This document shows positions 24,575 to 33,512 of a stretch of DNA of 64,000 nt, in pieces. The stretch comes from Anaerolineaceae bacterium. Its GTDB lineage: Bacteria > Chloroflexota > Anaerolineae > Anaerolineales > Anaerolineaceae. Position 1 is the first letter of the stretch. Each line of letters begins with the position of its first letter. The notes beneath the pieces were generated by a model that was given only the letters and a program-made list of their open reading frames with translations, had not been told where the DNA came from and made no database searches. The DNA is taken from positions 1 to 64,000 of the forward strand of contig DUMZ01000012.1 in assembly GCA_012839565.1 (NCBI GenBank), in the 5' to 3' direction. The position numbers and the translations under genes are program-made.

Positions 24575-26683
24575 GTGGATCCAATTATTAATGCAGTTCT
24601 TGAACCAAAAAGCATCGCTATTGTAGGCGCTTCAGCCGACCCTGAAAAAATCGGTTACAAAGTCGTTGCGAACTTAATTGCAGGTGGCTATGAAGGGGCC
24701 ATTTACCCCATCAACCCCAAAGCAGAAGAAATTCTCGGGCACAAATGCTACACTTCAGTTAAGGAAGTACCCTATGTCATCGATGCAGCCATCATTACGG
24801 TTCCCGCTAAGTTTGTGCATGGCGTTACCCAGGAATGTGGCGAAAAAGGCGTCAAGGGCATTAGCATCATCACTTCCGGCTTCTCTGAAGTCGGCGAACA
24901 TGAGCTCGAAGAACAGGTTGTAAAGACCGCGCGCGAATATGGCATGCGCATCATCGGGCCAAACATCATCGGTGTGCTCTCAAACAGCGGCAAGATGAAC
25001 GCTTCATTTGCGTCGCAACTGCCAATGAACGGTACAGCGGGTTTGATTTCACAAAGCGGTGCCTTGCTCATCGCCATGATCGCCGCCACATACACCCGCC
25101 GTGTCGGTTTTGACAAGATGCTCTCCATCGGCAACCAATCTGACCTTGACTTTGCAGACCTGGTCACCTACCTTGCCGAAGACGACGTGACGTCTTGTAT
25201 CACCCTGTACGTTGAAGGCATTAAAGACGGCGCGCGCTTTATGGAAGCAGCCCGCAACTGCGATAAACCCATCATCGCGCTCAAAGCGGGAACATCCGCG
25301 CATGGCGCCGCCGCGGCTGCCTCACATACCGGCTCATTGGCTGGCGCGGCAAAGGTTTACGAAGCGGCTTTCAAACAGGTTGGCGTTACCCAGGCAGATG
25401 ACCTGAACGATCTCTTTGACCGCACCTTAGCCCTTTCGCTGCAACCCCGCATGCAAGGCGACAACCTGCTCATCCTCACCAACGGTGGCGGTGTTGGCGT
25501 TTTGGCAACGGACGCGGCTGAAAAATACGGCTTGCCCCTCAAGTTTGCCCCACCCGAGGTTCAGGCAGAACTCAAGAAGCATATGCCCGACTTCGGCTCC
25601 GCCAAGAACCCGGTTGACATCACCGGTGGCGCTGGTCTGGAAGGCTACTACGAAGGCGTTAAATACTCCTACGCCCACCCCTGGGTTGACGGTATGGCAA
25701 TCCTGTACTGCGAAACCGCCGTCACCAATCCCCTGGAAATTGCGGAAGCGATCTACAAAGCCCTGCAAGATTCCGGCACAACCGGCAAACCCGTAACCGT
25801 CTCCTTTGTTGGTGGCGAACGCTGCGAAACCGCGACCGCGTGGCTCATTGAAAGAGGTATTCCAACCTATAACGCGCCTGATATCGCCGTGAAAGCACTC
25901 GCAACACTGCGCCAGGACCAACTGATGAGCGAAACCAGCCACAGCGCGCCCTACAAACCCACCGACATCAACCCCGAAAAAGCCCGCGAAATCATCGCTG
26001 GTGCCCGCGCCAAAGGCCGCGACGCGCTGACCGAAGTGGAAGCCAAGCACGTCTTTGCCGCATACGGTCTGCCTGTTACCCCCACGGAACTTGCCAAGAC
26101 CGAAGAAGAAGCTATCAAACTCGCCAACGAGATTGGTTTCCCCATCGTGATGAAGATCGTCTCCCCCGACATTCTGCACAAATCCGATGCCGGCGCGGTT
26201 AAGGTGAACATCAAAAATGATGACGAAGTGCGCGAAGCCTGGAAAGTCATCATGGAAAACTCGCTCAAATACAAAGCCGACGCTGAAATCGACGGCATGG
26301 CAGTGCAAGAGATGGCCCCCTGGTCAACCGAGGTTATCGTTGGTTCAGTCAACGATGCTACCTTTGGCCCAACCGTCATGTTCGGTTTAGGTGGTATCTT
26401 CGTGGAAGTGCTCAAAGACGTTACCTTCCGCGTTGCACCCATCGACGAAGCCGAAGCCTTGCGCATGCAGAACGAAATCAAGAGTGCCCAAATTCTGCAC
26501 GGTGCCCGTGGCGAATCCCCACGCGATATGGCGAAACTGGCCAGCATTTTGGCGCACTACTCCTATATGATTTACGACTTGAAAGACGAAATCGCCGAAT
26601 CCGACGCCAATCCCTGCCTGGTTTACGAAGAAGGCAAGGGCGTAGCCGTTGTTGACGCGCGCATTATTCTTACCAAGAAGTAA
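24575..26683 (+). CDS. Acyl-CoA (acetyl-CoA) synthetase, ADP-forming, fused alpha-beta
   Basis: NDP-forming acyl-CoA synthetase that converts acyl-CoA, ADP and phosphate to acid, CoA and ATP: the energy-conserving end of peptide and sugar fermentation in many anaerobes. Domain order over 702 residues: CoA-binding Rossmann domain (IAIVGASADPEKIGY, residues 13-27), succinyl-CoA-ligase-like domain with the phosphohistidine in AAASHTGSLAG (His251), then a C-terminal ATP-grasp domain from about residue 480 (FPIVMKIVSPDILHKSDAGAV). Alpha and beta halves, separate in some archaea, are fused here. GTG start at 24575 follows GGAGGA at 24565-24570. A strong terminator follows. Substrate range (acetate versus longer or branched acids) cannot be read from sequence. 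Confidence 0.95.
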   Translation: MDPIINAVLEPKSIAIVGASADPEKIGYKVVANLIAGGYEGAIYPINPKAEEILGHKCYTSVKEVPYVIDAAIITVPAKFVHGVTQECGEKGVKGISIITSGFSEVGEHELEEQVVKTAREYGMRIIGPNIIGVLSNSGKMNASFASQLPMNGTAGLISQSGALLIAMIAATYTRRVGFDKMLSIGNQSDLDFADLVTYLAEDDVTSCITLYVEGIKDGARFMEAARNCDKPIIALKAGTSAHGAAAAASHTGSLAGAAKVYEAAFKQVGVTQADDLNDLFDRTLALSLQPRMQGDNLLILTNGGGVGVLATDAAEKYGLPLKFAPPEVQAELKKHMPDFGSAKNPVDITGGAGLEGYYEGVKYSYAHPWVDGMAILYCETAVTNPLEIAEAIYKALQDSGTTGKPVTVSFVGGERCETATAWLIERGIPTYNAPDIAVKALATLRQDQLMSETSHSAPYKPTDINPEKAREIIAGARAKGRDALTEVEAKHVFAAYGLPVTPTELAKTEEEAIKLANEIGFPIVMKIVSPDILHKSDAGAVKVNIKNDDEVREAWKVIMENSLKYKADAEIDGMAVQEMAPWSTEVIVGSVNDATFGPTVMFGLGGIFVEVLKDVTFRVAPIDEAEALRMQNEIKSAQILHGARGESPRDMAKLASILAHYSYMIYDLKDEIAESDANPCLVYEEGKGVAVVDARIILTKK

Positions 26684-26705
26684 GCTGTAGTTAGTTCGTA
26701 AAATG

Positions 26706-26740
26706 AGAGCACTGTTGGTAGAATCAACAGTGCTCTTTTA
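26706..26740 (+). terminator. Rho-independent terminator of the acyl-CoA synthetase gene
   Basis: Perfect 12-bp hairpin (26706-26717 with 26725-26736, 7-base loop) with a T-tract, 22 bases after the stop codon. Confidence 0.92.
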
Positions 26741-26810
26741 TTTGCAAATTTTTTACATGTCATTTAAACTGCTAGTGAACAATGATATTATGATATATGA
26801 TAGAGGTAAT

Positions 26811-27590
26811 ATGAAAAAAGAAAAGAAAAGTTACTTGATTGATATGGACGGCGTCCTGGTGCATGGTTCTGTGCCCATCCCTGGCGCTGCTGAATTTATC
26901 CAAAAGCTGATTGAGGAAAAACGCAAGTTTCTCATCCTGACCAACAATCCGCTTTACACCACCCGCGACCTGGCGCACCGTTTTCAGCTTTCCGGTCTGG
27001 ACATTTCGGAAGACCGCATCTACACCAGTGCCATGGCAACGGCCTCCTTTTTACATCGCCAGCGACCCAACGGCAAGGCCTTCGTCATTGGCGAAACAGG
27101 GCTGACCGAGGCAATTCACGCCATTGGCTACGTGCAAACATCCGTTGAACCGGATTATGTCGTGCTGGGCGAAACCAACACCTATAGCTTTGAAGAAATA
27201 ACCAAAGCCATTCGGCTCATCATGGGTGGCGCGCGCTTTATTGCTACCAACCCCGATATCACTGGCCCGACCGAGTCGGGCATCGTCCCCGCGACGGGTT
27301 CGATGGCAGCGCTCATCGAAAAAGCCACTGGCAAAGCGCCGCTTTTCATCGGCAAGCCCAACCCGCTGATGATGCGCTCCGCGCTCAACTACATCAACGC
27401 TCACTCTGAAGAGTCGATTATGATTGGCGACCGCATGGATACGGATATCCTTTCCGGGATTTCATCTGGTTTGGAGACTGTCCTGGTGCTTTCAGGCGTG
27501 ACATCACGCGAAGATATCGACAAATACTCTTACGCGCCTAATTACATCTACGATTCCGTGGCGGATATCAATCCCAGCGATCTGGATTAA
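26811..27590 (+). CDS. HAD-superfamily hydrolase, class IIA (NagD-like)
   Basis: Sugar- or nucleotide-phosphatase of the NagD type, 259 residues. Motif [10 protein letters not shown] (residues 10-18), motif II threonine in FLILTNNP, a class IIA cap between, and the C-terminal [12 protein letters not shown] and [13 protein letters not shown] motifs. The start at ATG 26811 has AGAGG upstream; a longer reading from 26703 would run through the terminator of the previous gene. A candidate promoter is TTTAAA (26763-26768) with TATTAT (26786-26791), 17 bases apart. Its stop overlaps the L,D-transpeptidase start by one base, an odd pairing of a cytoplasmic phosphatase with a wall enzyme. Confidence 0.9.
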   Translation: MKKEKKSYLIDMDGVLVHGSVPIPGAAEFIQKLIEEKRKFLILTNNPLYTTRDLAHRFQLSGLDISEDRIYTSAMATASFLHRQRPNGKAFVIGETGLTEAIHAIGYVQTSVEPDYVVLGETNTYSFEEITKAIRLIMGGARFIATNPDITGPTESGIVPATGSMAALIEKATGKAPLFIGKPNPLMMRSALNYINAHSEESIMIGDRMDTDILSGISSGLETVLVLSGVTSREDIDKYSYAPNYIYDSVADINPSDLD

Positions 27591-28603
27591 TGAAGGAAGC
27601 CAAGCTAAACCGCAGAGATTTTCTAAAAGCCAGCCTTTTGGGGCTGGCTTGGTCGGCTTTAGCACCCCTTGAGAAAGCTTCTGCCAGCTACAAAAATCCA
27701 CGCTTTATGCTGGTGGGCAACAAAAAAGGCGCCAGTGTCTTTAAGGAACCCGATGACCGAAGCGTCATTATGTATCAGCGTCAGTACAACGAGATCATCA
27801 CCGTTTACGATGAAGTCATCGGGCCTAATGGCCCCGCTTTCAACCCCATTTGGTACAAGTGTTGGGGCGGTTATGTTTTTAGCGGCGATTTGTACGAAGT
27901 TAAATATCAGTACAACGAGATGAAACAGCCCAAATATAAAACCGGGCAACTAGCAGAAGTCACCGTGCCTTATACACGTTCAATGTATTATTCAAGGACG
28001 AACGGCTGGGAACCGCTGTGGCTCTTTTATTACAAGTCGACGCACTGGGTGATGGATATTTTTGAAGGGCCGGATGGCTTACCGTGGTACAAAGTTCACG
28101 ATGAACTGGGCAAAACCGAAACCGCGGTGAGACCGGAGCATTTGCGCTTGATACCCGATGAAGAGTTCGCGCCCATCAGTCCGGATGTTCCCGTCCATGA
28201 AAAACGCATTGAAATCAACAGTACCCATCAAATCTTACGCGCCATGGAAGCTGGCAAAGTTGTCTTTGAGCGAAAGATATCAACCGGCTACCCCGCCCAT
28301 GAGGGAAAATACGCAATAAAAATCAAAATGCCAACAAAACACATGGGCGATGCGCTCTTAACCCGTGATGATAAACCCCGCATTTTCATGGGTGTTCCCT
28401 GGACATCCTTCTTTGAAACCGAACTTGGTCTTGCCATTCATGGCGCTTTTTGGCATATGAACTTTGGCACACCGATGAGCGCGGGCTGTATTAACATGGC
28501 ACCAGACGACTCCAAATGGATTTACCGTTGGAGCACCCCCATTGCCAAACCAGATGTTTGGACAACCAACGGTGTTGGCACCGTGGTTGAAATTGTCAAA
28601 TAA
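27590..28603 (+). CDS. Secreted L,D-transpeptidase-like protein with altered active-site motif
   Basis: YkuD-family protein, 337 residues, paralogue of the one at 16403-17491. Tat-type signal NRRDFLKASLLG at residues 7-18, SH3-like middle, C-terminal YkuD domain. The first catalytic His is kept (AIHGAFWHMNFG) and so is the Cys (Cys300), but the usual SHGC reads SAGC: the second His is Ala298. It shares the trailing DSKWIYRWS segment and TVVEIV ending with the paralogue. It may be a less active or differently tuned enzyme. Starts on the last base of the HAD stop codon; converges on hemW with 3 bases between stops. Confidence 0.88.
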   Translation: MKEAKLNRRDFLKASLLGLAWSALAPLEKASASYKNPRFMLVGNKKGASVFKEPDDRSVIMYQRQYNEIITVYDEVIGPNGPAFNPIWYKCWGGYVFSGDLYEVKYQYNEMKQPKYKTGQLAEVTVPYTRSMYYSRTNGWEPLWLFYYKSTHWVMDIFEGPDGLPWYKVHDELGKTETAVRPEHLRLIPDEEFAPISPDVPVHEKRIEINSTHQILRAMEAGKVVFERKISTGYPAHEGKYAIKIKMPTKHMGDALLTRDDKPRIFMGVPWTSFFETELGLAIHGAFWHMNFGTPMSAGCINMAPDDSKWIYRWSTPIAKPDVWTTNGVGTVVEIVK

Positions 28604-28606
28604 TCG

Positions 28607-29824
28607 CTAAACGAATTCCTGAAAAACCCGATTGCCCAAGAGATAGCCATTTTGCGTTAATCGCAAATAACGCGCGTTTTGGCACTCAACCCACTCAACT
28701 AAACCAAGCTTTATTAATTTGCTGATTTGCTGAGAATATCGTTCTTCAAGCTTTACAGCAAACCGCTCATAAAAAGCTCTTTCCGATACACCTTCCCTGG
28801 TCATGCGCATTCCCAGCATCATCATTTCGTTCATTTGTTCTTCGTTGCTTAGTGTTTCAATTTCAGTGACTGCCGGGCTTAGATAAGTGGCATTTTTAGC
28901 AAACCCATCAAGGTTCATTTTTTCCGCGCCCTCACCACCATTATATTGACTACGCGCATTAACTTGCGTTTTTCGGATATACTCGCTAACAGATTCGGTG
29001 TTTCGCCAGCGCACCGACCCCACCTTGCCAACCGCCCCAGCGCCAAAGCCAAGATAGACTTCTCCCCGCCAGTAGACTTTATTGTGTCGGCTCTCACGCG
29101 CTTCGCCCAGCGCCCAGCTTGAAATCTCGTAATATTCATACCCGAATGCTTCCAAGGCCCGCAAAGTTTCTTCAAACATATCTGCTACTAAATCATCATC
29201 GGGCAAAGCCACAAGACCTTTTTCAACCCACTGCGTCATCAAGGTGCCTGGCTCAAGGATGAGTGAGTAAATGGATAAATGCTCGGGCAGCAACCCTTTT
29301 AGCACATCCAAATTCTTTCGCCAGTCTGAAAGTGTCTGTTCGGGCAAACCGTAAATCAAATCCAGGCTGATATTGTCAAATCCAGCCTCCCGCGCTTGAA
29401 AAAACTGCTCTATCGCTTCATCCGCGCAGTGAATTCGTCCCAGCAACTGCAATTCCGCATCACTGAAAGACTGCACACCAAAACTCAGCCGATTGACACC
29501 CAAAGCACGAATTTGGGCATAATAACTGGCGTTAACCGTGCCTGGGTTTGCCTCAACCGTAATCTCAGCATCTTTAGAGATACCATAGCGTTGACGCACG
29601 GCTTCCAAAAGGCCGGCGACTTGTTCGGGACTCATCAAAGATGGCGTTCCCCCACCGATGTAAACCGTTTCAGCCTGGTCACACTCCCTTTTGGAATTTA
29701 GAATTTCCATTTGCAATGCGCTCAGATAATCTGGTAGCATAGCCTCAATATTGGCATACGTGATAAAATCACAATAGTTACAACGACGTTTACAAAAGGG
29801 AATGTGAATATAAACCGCAGTCAT
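28607..29824 (-). CDS. hemW: Radical SAM haem chaperone HemW
   Basis: HemN-like radical SAM protein of the HemW group, which binds haem and transfers it to respiratory proteins rather than oxidising coproporphyrinogen. The 4Fe-4S ligands are in CKRRCNYC (Cys11, 15, 18), followed by Asp-Phe. Other family signs: IGGGTPSLMSPEQV, TVEANPGTV, NRLSFGVQSF and the C-terminal HemN domain. 405 residues is normal. ATG at 29824 lies 7 bases after a TAAAAT -10, again suggesting a leaderless message. Confidence 0.92.
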   Translation of the reverse strand: MTAVYIHIPFCKRRCNYCDFITYANIEAMLPDYLSALQMEILNSKRECDQAETVYIGGGTPSLMSPEQVAGLLEAVRQRYGISKDAEITVEANPGTVNASYYAQIRALGVNRLSFGVQSFSDAELQLLGRIHCADEAIEQFFQAREAGFDNISLDLIYGLPEQTLSDWRKNLDVLKGLLPEHLSIYSLILEPGTLMTQWVEKGLVALPDDDLVADMFEETLRALEAFGYEYYEISSWALGEARESRHNKVYWRGEVYLGFGAGAVGKVGSVRWRNTESVSEYIRKTQVNARSQYNGGEGAEKMNLDGFAKNATYLSPAVTEIETLSNEEQMNEMMMLGMRMTREGVSERAFYERFAVKLEERYSQQISKLIKLGLVEWVECQNARYLRLTQNGYLLGNRVFQEFV

Positions 29825-29836
29825 AAGCCTATTTTA
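29825..29836 (-). promoter_or_regulatory. -10 element of hemW, probably leaderless
   Basis: TAAAAT on the minus strand at 29831-29836, 7 bases before the ATG. The 15 bases from ATG through the -10 match the smpB start exactly. No extended -10 and no clear -35. Confidence 0.4.
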
Positions 29837-29853
29837 CCTGTGCATTCCCTGAT

Positions 29854-31029
29854 ATGAAAGAAAACGAATTGGATAAAACAATGAAGAAAACAAGTTTTGA
29901 TGAACACTCACATAGAAAGAATACGGTCTGCTCAGTATGTGGCACCCGCCTGACCGATAACGCGACACGCTGTTTGGTCTGTGGTACGCCAGTGAGTCAC
30001 ACGGGCCCAGGCTCAAAATCACGCGGGCTGGACAGTGGCGCGCCTGAAATAACGCTCAGATTACCCGGCATGATTATTTTAGCGCTTGTCTTTCTGGCGC
30101 TGGTGGCTGTCATCGTTGGTCTGCTGGTTAGCTCAAAAATGTCCGCCTCCGCCAAAGATGCGGAAATCGCGGAAAGCTCTCAAACACCCACCGCCACCGT
30201 AACGCTGACCGCCACGCCAACGCTTACCAACACACCTGAACCCACCTGGACGCCCCTGCCCCCTGTCGCCCACACCGTGGCACAGGGCCAGCAGTGCTTA
30301 ACCATTGCTTTGCTCTATAACACATCGGTGCAAGCAATCATTCTTGAAAACAAACTTGATGCCAACTGTACGGTTTCAGAAGGCCAGGTCTTAATGGTGC
30401 CCCTGCCCACCTACACCCCATCTCCGGTACCATCCGCCACACCGGAAGAAATTGTTGACGATGAACGCTGTACTAACGTGATGCCCATCACCGTTAGCGC
30501 TTCCGACACACTTAGCTCAATCGCCGCTAATTACTCCGTGACCATGAAAGACATCATGGAACACAATGGCATGAGCAACGACATTGTACGCGCGGGTCAG
30601 GCGCTGGAAATCCCCCTGTGCTATCGCCTGCCTACCCCTGGGCCCACTCCCACCGCGACACCGGTGCCGCCTTATCCCGGACCAAACTTGCTCTTGCCCC
30701 GCTCGGGCGCTTACTTCCCACCCAGCGAGGAAACCGTGACCCTGCAATGGGCTTCGGTGGCTGATCTTTATCCAAACGAACTTTACCGTGTTGTGGTCAA
30801 GGACCTGACATCAACCGACGAACGCAGTCTGGTGGAATATGTTAGCGACACGAAATTCATTCTGCCTGCCAGCTTTAGGCCCGACGATGACATCCCGCAT
30901 ATCATTCAGTGGACGGTGTCCATTGCCCGGGTCATTAATAACGATCCGGCCAATCCGATTTACGAAGAGGCCGGTGCGCAAAGTGTACCAAGAGTATTTA
31001 TCTGGAGTAGTCCAAACGTTCAGCAATAA
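29854..31029 (+). CDS. Zinc-ribbon, single-pass, double-LysM protein
   Basis: Composite protein of 391 residues. N-terminal cytoplasmic zinc ribbon (CSVCG and CLVCG, residues about 28-50), one membrane helix (about 70-93), a Thr/Pro linker, a first LysM (HTVAQGQQCLTIALLY region), a second linker, a second LysM (ITVSASDTLSSIAANYSVTM), another Pro/Thr linker, and a C-terminal beta domain ending in VPRVFIW. The outer part should bind peptidoglycan while the ribbon faces the cytoplasm. No catalytic domain is seen. Start at ATG 29854 is uncertain; a second in-frame ATG lies at 29881. Divergent from hemW. Confidence 0.82.
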   Translation: MKENELDKTMKKTSFDEHSHRKNTVCSVCGTRLTDNATRCLVCGTPVSHTGPGSKSRGLDSGAPEITLRLPGMIILALVFLALVAVIVGLLVSSKMSASAKDAEIAESSQTPTATVTLTATPTLTNTPEPTWTPLPPVAHTVAQGQQCLTIALLYNTSVQAIILENKLDANCTVSEGQVLMVPLPTYTPSPVPSATPEEIVDDERCTNVMPITVSASDTLSSIAANYSVTMKDIMEHNGMSNDIVRAGQALEIPLCYRLPTPGPTPTATPVPPYPGPNLLLPRSGAYFPPSEETVTLQWASVADLYPNELYRVVVKDLTSTDERSLVEYVSDTKFILPASFRPDDDIPHIIQWTVSIARVINNDPANPIYEEAGAQSVPRVFIWSSPNVQQ

Positions 31030-31048
31030 GCCAAACGGAACTACCGCA

Positions 31049-31993
31049 CTACTTAGCTGAATTAACCATCAGCGTTTCCAAAAAACGCGTTGCTGAAATT
31101 GCCGCGGCGGCTCCCATGCCTGCCGCGGTTACGATTTGGCGGTAGTGCGGGTCGGCAACATCACCTGCCGCGTAAACCTGGGGCACGCTGGTTTCCATAT
31201 TTTCGTCGATAATGATATATCCCTTATCATCAGTTGCCAGTTGCTGACCCACAATTTCTGTGGTGGGCTTTTGACCGATGTAAACAAACAAACCCTGGCT
31301 GGGTATAGTGCTCAATTCATCAGTTTTAACATTTTTTAAGACAAGCGCTTCAACAGCATTTTCGCCTTTGATTTCTTCCACGACGGAATTCCAGATAAAC
31401 TTGATTTTCGGGTTTGTACGCGCACGTTCTTCAAGGATAGCGCTGGCCCGTAAAGCATCTCGACGGTGGATAACGGTAACACTGTCGGCAAAGCGAGTCA
31501 GGAAGATAGCTTCTTCAATCGCGGCATCTCCGCCACCAACCACATGCACATTTTTATCTTTTGTGAAATAGCCATCACAAGTCGCGCAGTTTGAAATACC
31601 GCGTCCTTCCAGTTCTTTTTCACCGGGAACGCCTAGTTTATTGTATTCGGTACCCATTGCCAAAATAAGAGCGTCAGCGCTAAAAACGCCTCCATAGGTA
31701 TGCACCTGATAGGGTTTTTGGCTCAAATCAATTTTTTCAACCGCGTCATAAACCACTTCAGCACCAAAGGCGCGTGCTTGTTCTTCAAAAAGCCGGCCGA
31801 GTTCTGGCCCTTCAACACCGTTCGGAAAACCCGGATAGTTTTCTATGGTAGCGGTTTTGGAAGGCTGGCCGTAAAGCTTCATCCCCGAGATGAGCATGGG
31901 GGCCAAGTTAGCCCGCGCGGCGTAAATTGCGGCAGTAAAACCGGCTGGCCCAGAACCGACGATGATGAGTTGTCGATGATTTTCGTTTGTCAT
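31049..31993 (-). CDS. trxB: Thioredoxin reductase
   Basis: Low-molecular-weight FAD/NADPH thioredoxin reductase. FAD motif VGSGPAGFT (residues 12-20), redox-active CATC (Cys136 and Cys139) inside SNCATCDGYF, NADPH motif VGGGDAAIEEA, and the C-terminal AAGDVADPHYRQ. 314 residues is standard. RBS AAGGAAAT precedes the ATG. Convergent with the LysM gene (19 bases apart). Confidence 0.96.
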   Translation of the reverse strand: MTNENHRQLIIVGSGPAGFTAAIYAARANLAPMLISGMKLYGQPSKTATIENYPGFPNGVEGPELGRLFEEQARAFGAEVVYDAVEKIDLSQKPYQVHTYGGVFSADALILAMGTEYNKLGVPGEKELEGRGISNCATCDGYFTKDKNVHVVGGGDAAIEEAIFLTRFADSVTVIHRRDALRASAILEERARTNPKIKFIWNSVVEEIKGENAVEALVLKNVKTDELSTIPSQGLFVYIGQKPTTEIVGQQLATDDKGYIIIDENMETSVPQVYAAGDVADPHYRQIVTAAGMGAAAAISATRFLETLMVNSAK

Positions 31994-32141
31994 AATATTT
32001 CCTTCATTTTTTATTGTTACTTATAATGACCCTATAGTTCAATTTGAAGGGTCGATCTTTTTTCATGCTAATCCTATCACGATAATTCGCAGTTTGGCAT
32101 ATAATGTATAGCGATAAAGCAAACAAAAAGAAGAGGTAATT

Positions 32142-33512
32142 ATGGATAAAGAACTATCTGCCATAAACTATTTTTTAGAAAATCAAGATGCCTTGATGGA
32201 ACAATACCTTAATGTCCTTAGAATTCCCTCCGTTTCAACTGATCCAGCCCATAAAAAAGACATGGAACGCACGGCTGAATTCTTGAAGGACTATTTCGAA
32301 AAACTGGGCATGGACTATATTGAAATCTTCCCCACAAAAGTTCACCCCATTGTTTTCGCGGAGAAAAAATCAGCCCTGCCCGATGCAAAAACCTTGCTCA
32401 TCTACGGGCATTACGACGTACAACCACCTGACCCACTCCACGAGTGGAACACCCCACCCTTTGAACCCAACAAAGTCGGTGATTACATCTACGCACGGGG
32501 CGCGTCGGATATGAAAGGCCAAATCATGGCTTCCATTTTCGCCCTGGAAAGCGTCTTGAAAACCAACGACCTGCCCATCAACGTTAAATTCATCATTGAA
32601 GGCGAAGAAGAAATCGGCTCACCATCACTTGTAGACTTTCTGGAAGACCATACCGAACTTCTCAAGTGCGACATGATTCTCAACCCAGACGCTGGCATGA
32701 TTTCCGCCACCCAGCCCACCATTGTATATGGTTTGCGTGGTATGGTTTACATTGAACTGCGCATTGATGGACCCAAGATGGACTTGCACAGTGGCTTGTT
32801 TGGAGGCAACATCGCCAACCCCGCCAACGTCATTGCCGACATCATCTCGAAATTGCACAACCCGGATGGCTCGGTCGCCATTCCCGGTTTCTATGATAAA
32901 GTGCGCCCGCTTACCCCAGAAGAACGTGAACTCATCGCTATGGCCGGTTCGCTTGAAGATTCTTACATCAAACTCACCGGCGTTCCCAGACTTTATGGTG
33001 AAGAAGGCTTCACCTTACTCGAACGCCAGGGTGCCAGGCCTACCCTGGACGTAAATGGGCTTTACTCTGGTTACATCGAAGAAGGCGCAAAGACCATTAT
33101 TCCTGCTTATGCCAAAGCGAAAATTTCATGTCGTTTAGTACCGGACCAAAACCCTGATGATATCTACCGGCTTATTAAAAGCTACATTGCCAGCATCGTA
33201 CCCAACACGGTGCGCGCTCAAATCTTCAAACACTCCTTGGGTCCCGCCTATCTGGCAGACGACGCGCCCGGCTATGAAAACCTGGCAAATGCGCTAAGCG
33301 AAACCTGGGGCAAACCCGTTACTTTGAAACGCGAAGGCGGTTCAATTCCTGTTGCCACTAATATGCAGGAAATTCTGGGCGTAAAATCGCTTCTGACCGG
33401 CTTTGGATTGCCCGATGACGCTATCCACTCGCCCAACGAACGCCAACACTTGCCCACCTGGACCAAAGGTGTGCAAGCCTTGATTCGATTTTTAATGAGT
33501 TTTGCTGAGTGA
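32142..33512 (+). CDS. M20-family metallopeptidase (dipeptidase type)
   Basis: Zinc aminoacyl or dipeptidase of the M20 family, 456 residues. Metal ligands and catalytic residues lie in LLIYGHYDVQP (His and Asp), RGASDMKGQ (bridging Asp), FIIEGEEEIGS (general-base Glu and ligand Glu), LNPDAG, and a C-terminal His in DDAIHSPNER. The middle holds the dimerisation domain (residues about 200-350). RBS GAGG precedes ATG; TATAAT at 32100-32105 is a likely -10. It leads an operon with the DUF1385 and ComEA-like genes (4-base overlaps). A role in using peptides as carbon and nitrogen source fits the ADP-forming synthetase. Confidence 0.93.
   Translation: MDKELSAINYFLENQDALMEQYLNVLRIPSVSTDPAHKKDMERTAEFLKDYFEKLGMDYIEIFPTKVHPIVFAEKKSALPDAKTLLIYGHYDVQPPDPLHEWNTPPFEPNKVGDYIYARGASDMKGQIMASIFALESVLKTNDLPINVKFIIEGEEEIGSPSLVDFLEDHTELLKCDMILNPDAGMISATQPTIVYGLRGMVYIELRIDGPKMDLHSGLFGGNIANPANVIADIISKLHNPDGSVAIPGFYDKVRPLTPEERELIAMAGSLEDSYIKLTGVPRLYGEEGFTLLERQGARPTLDVNGLYSGYIEEGAKTIIPAYAKAKISCRLVPDQNPDDIYRLIKSYIASIVPNTVRAQIFKHSLGPAYLADDAPGYENLANALSETWGKPVTLKREGGSIPVATNMQEILGVKSLLTGFGLPDDAIHSPNERQHLPTWTKGVQALIRFLMSFAE

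Noticed and set aside
25427..26308. 293-codon minus-strand ORF
   Set aside because: Antisense shadow of the acyl-CoA synthetase; composition is the mirror of a GC-rich gene.
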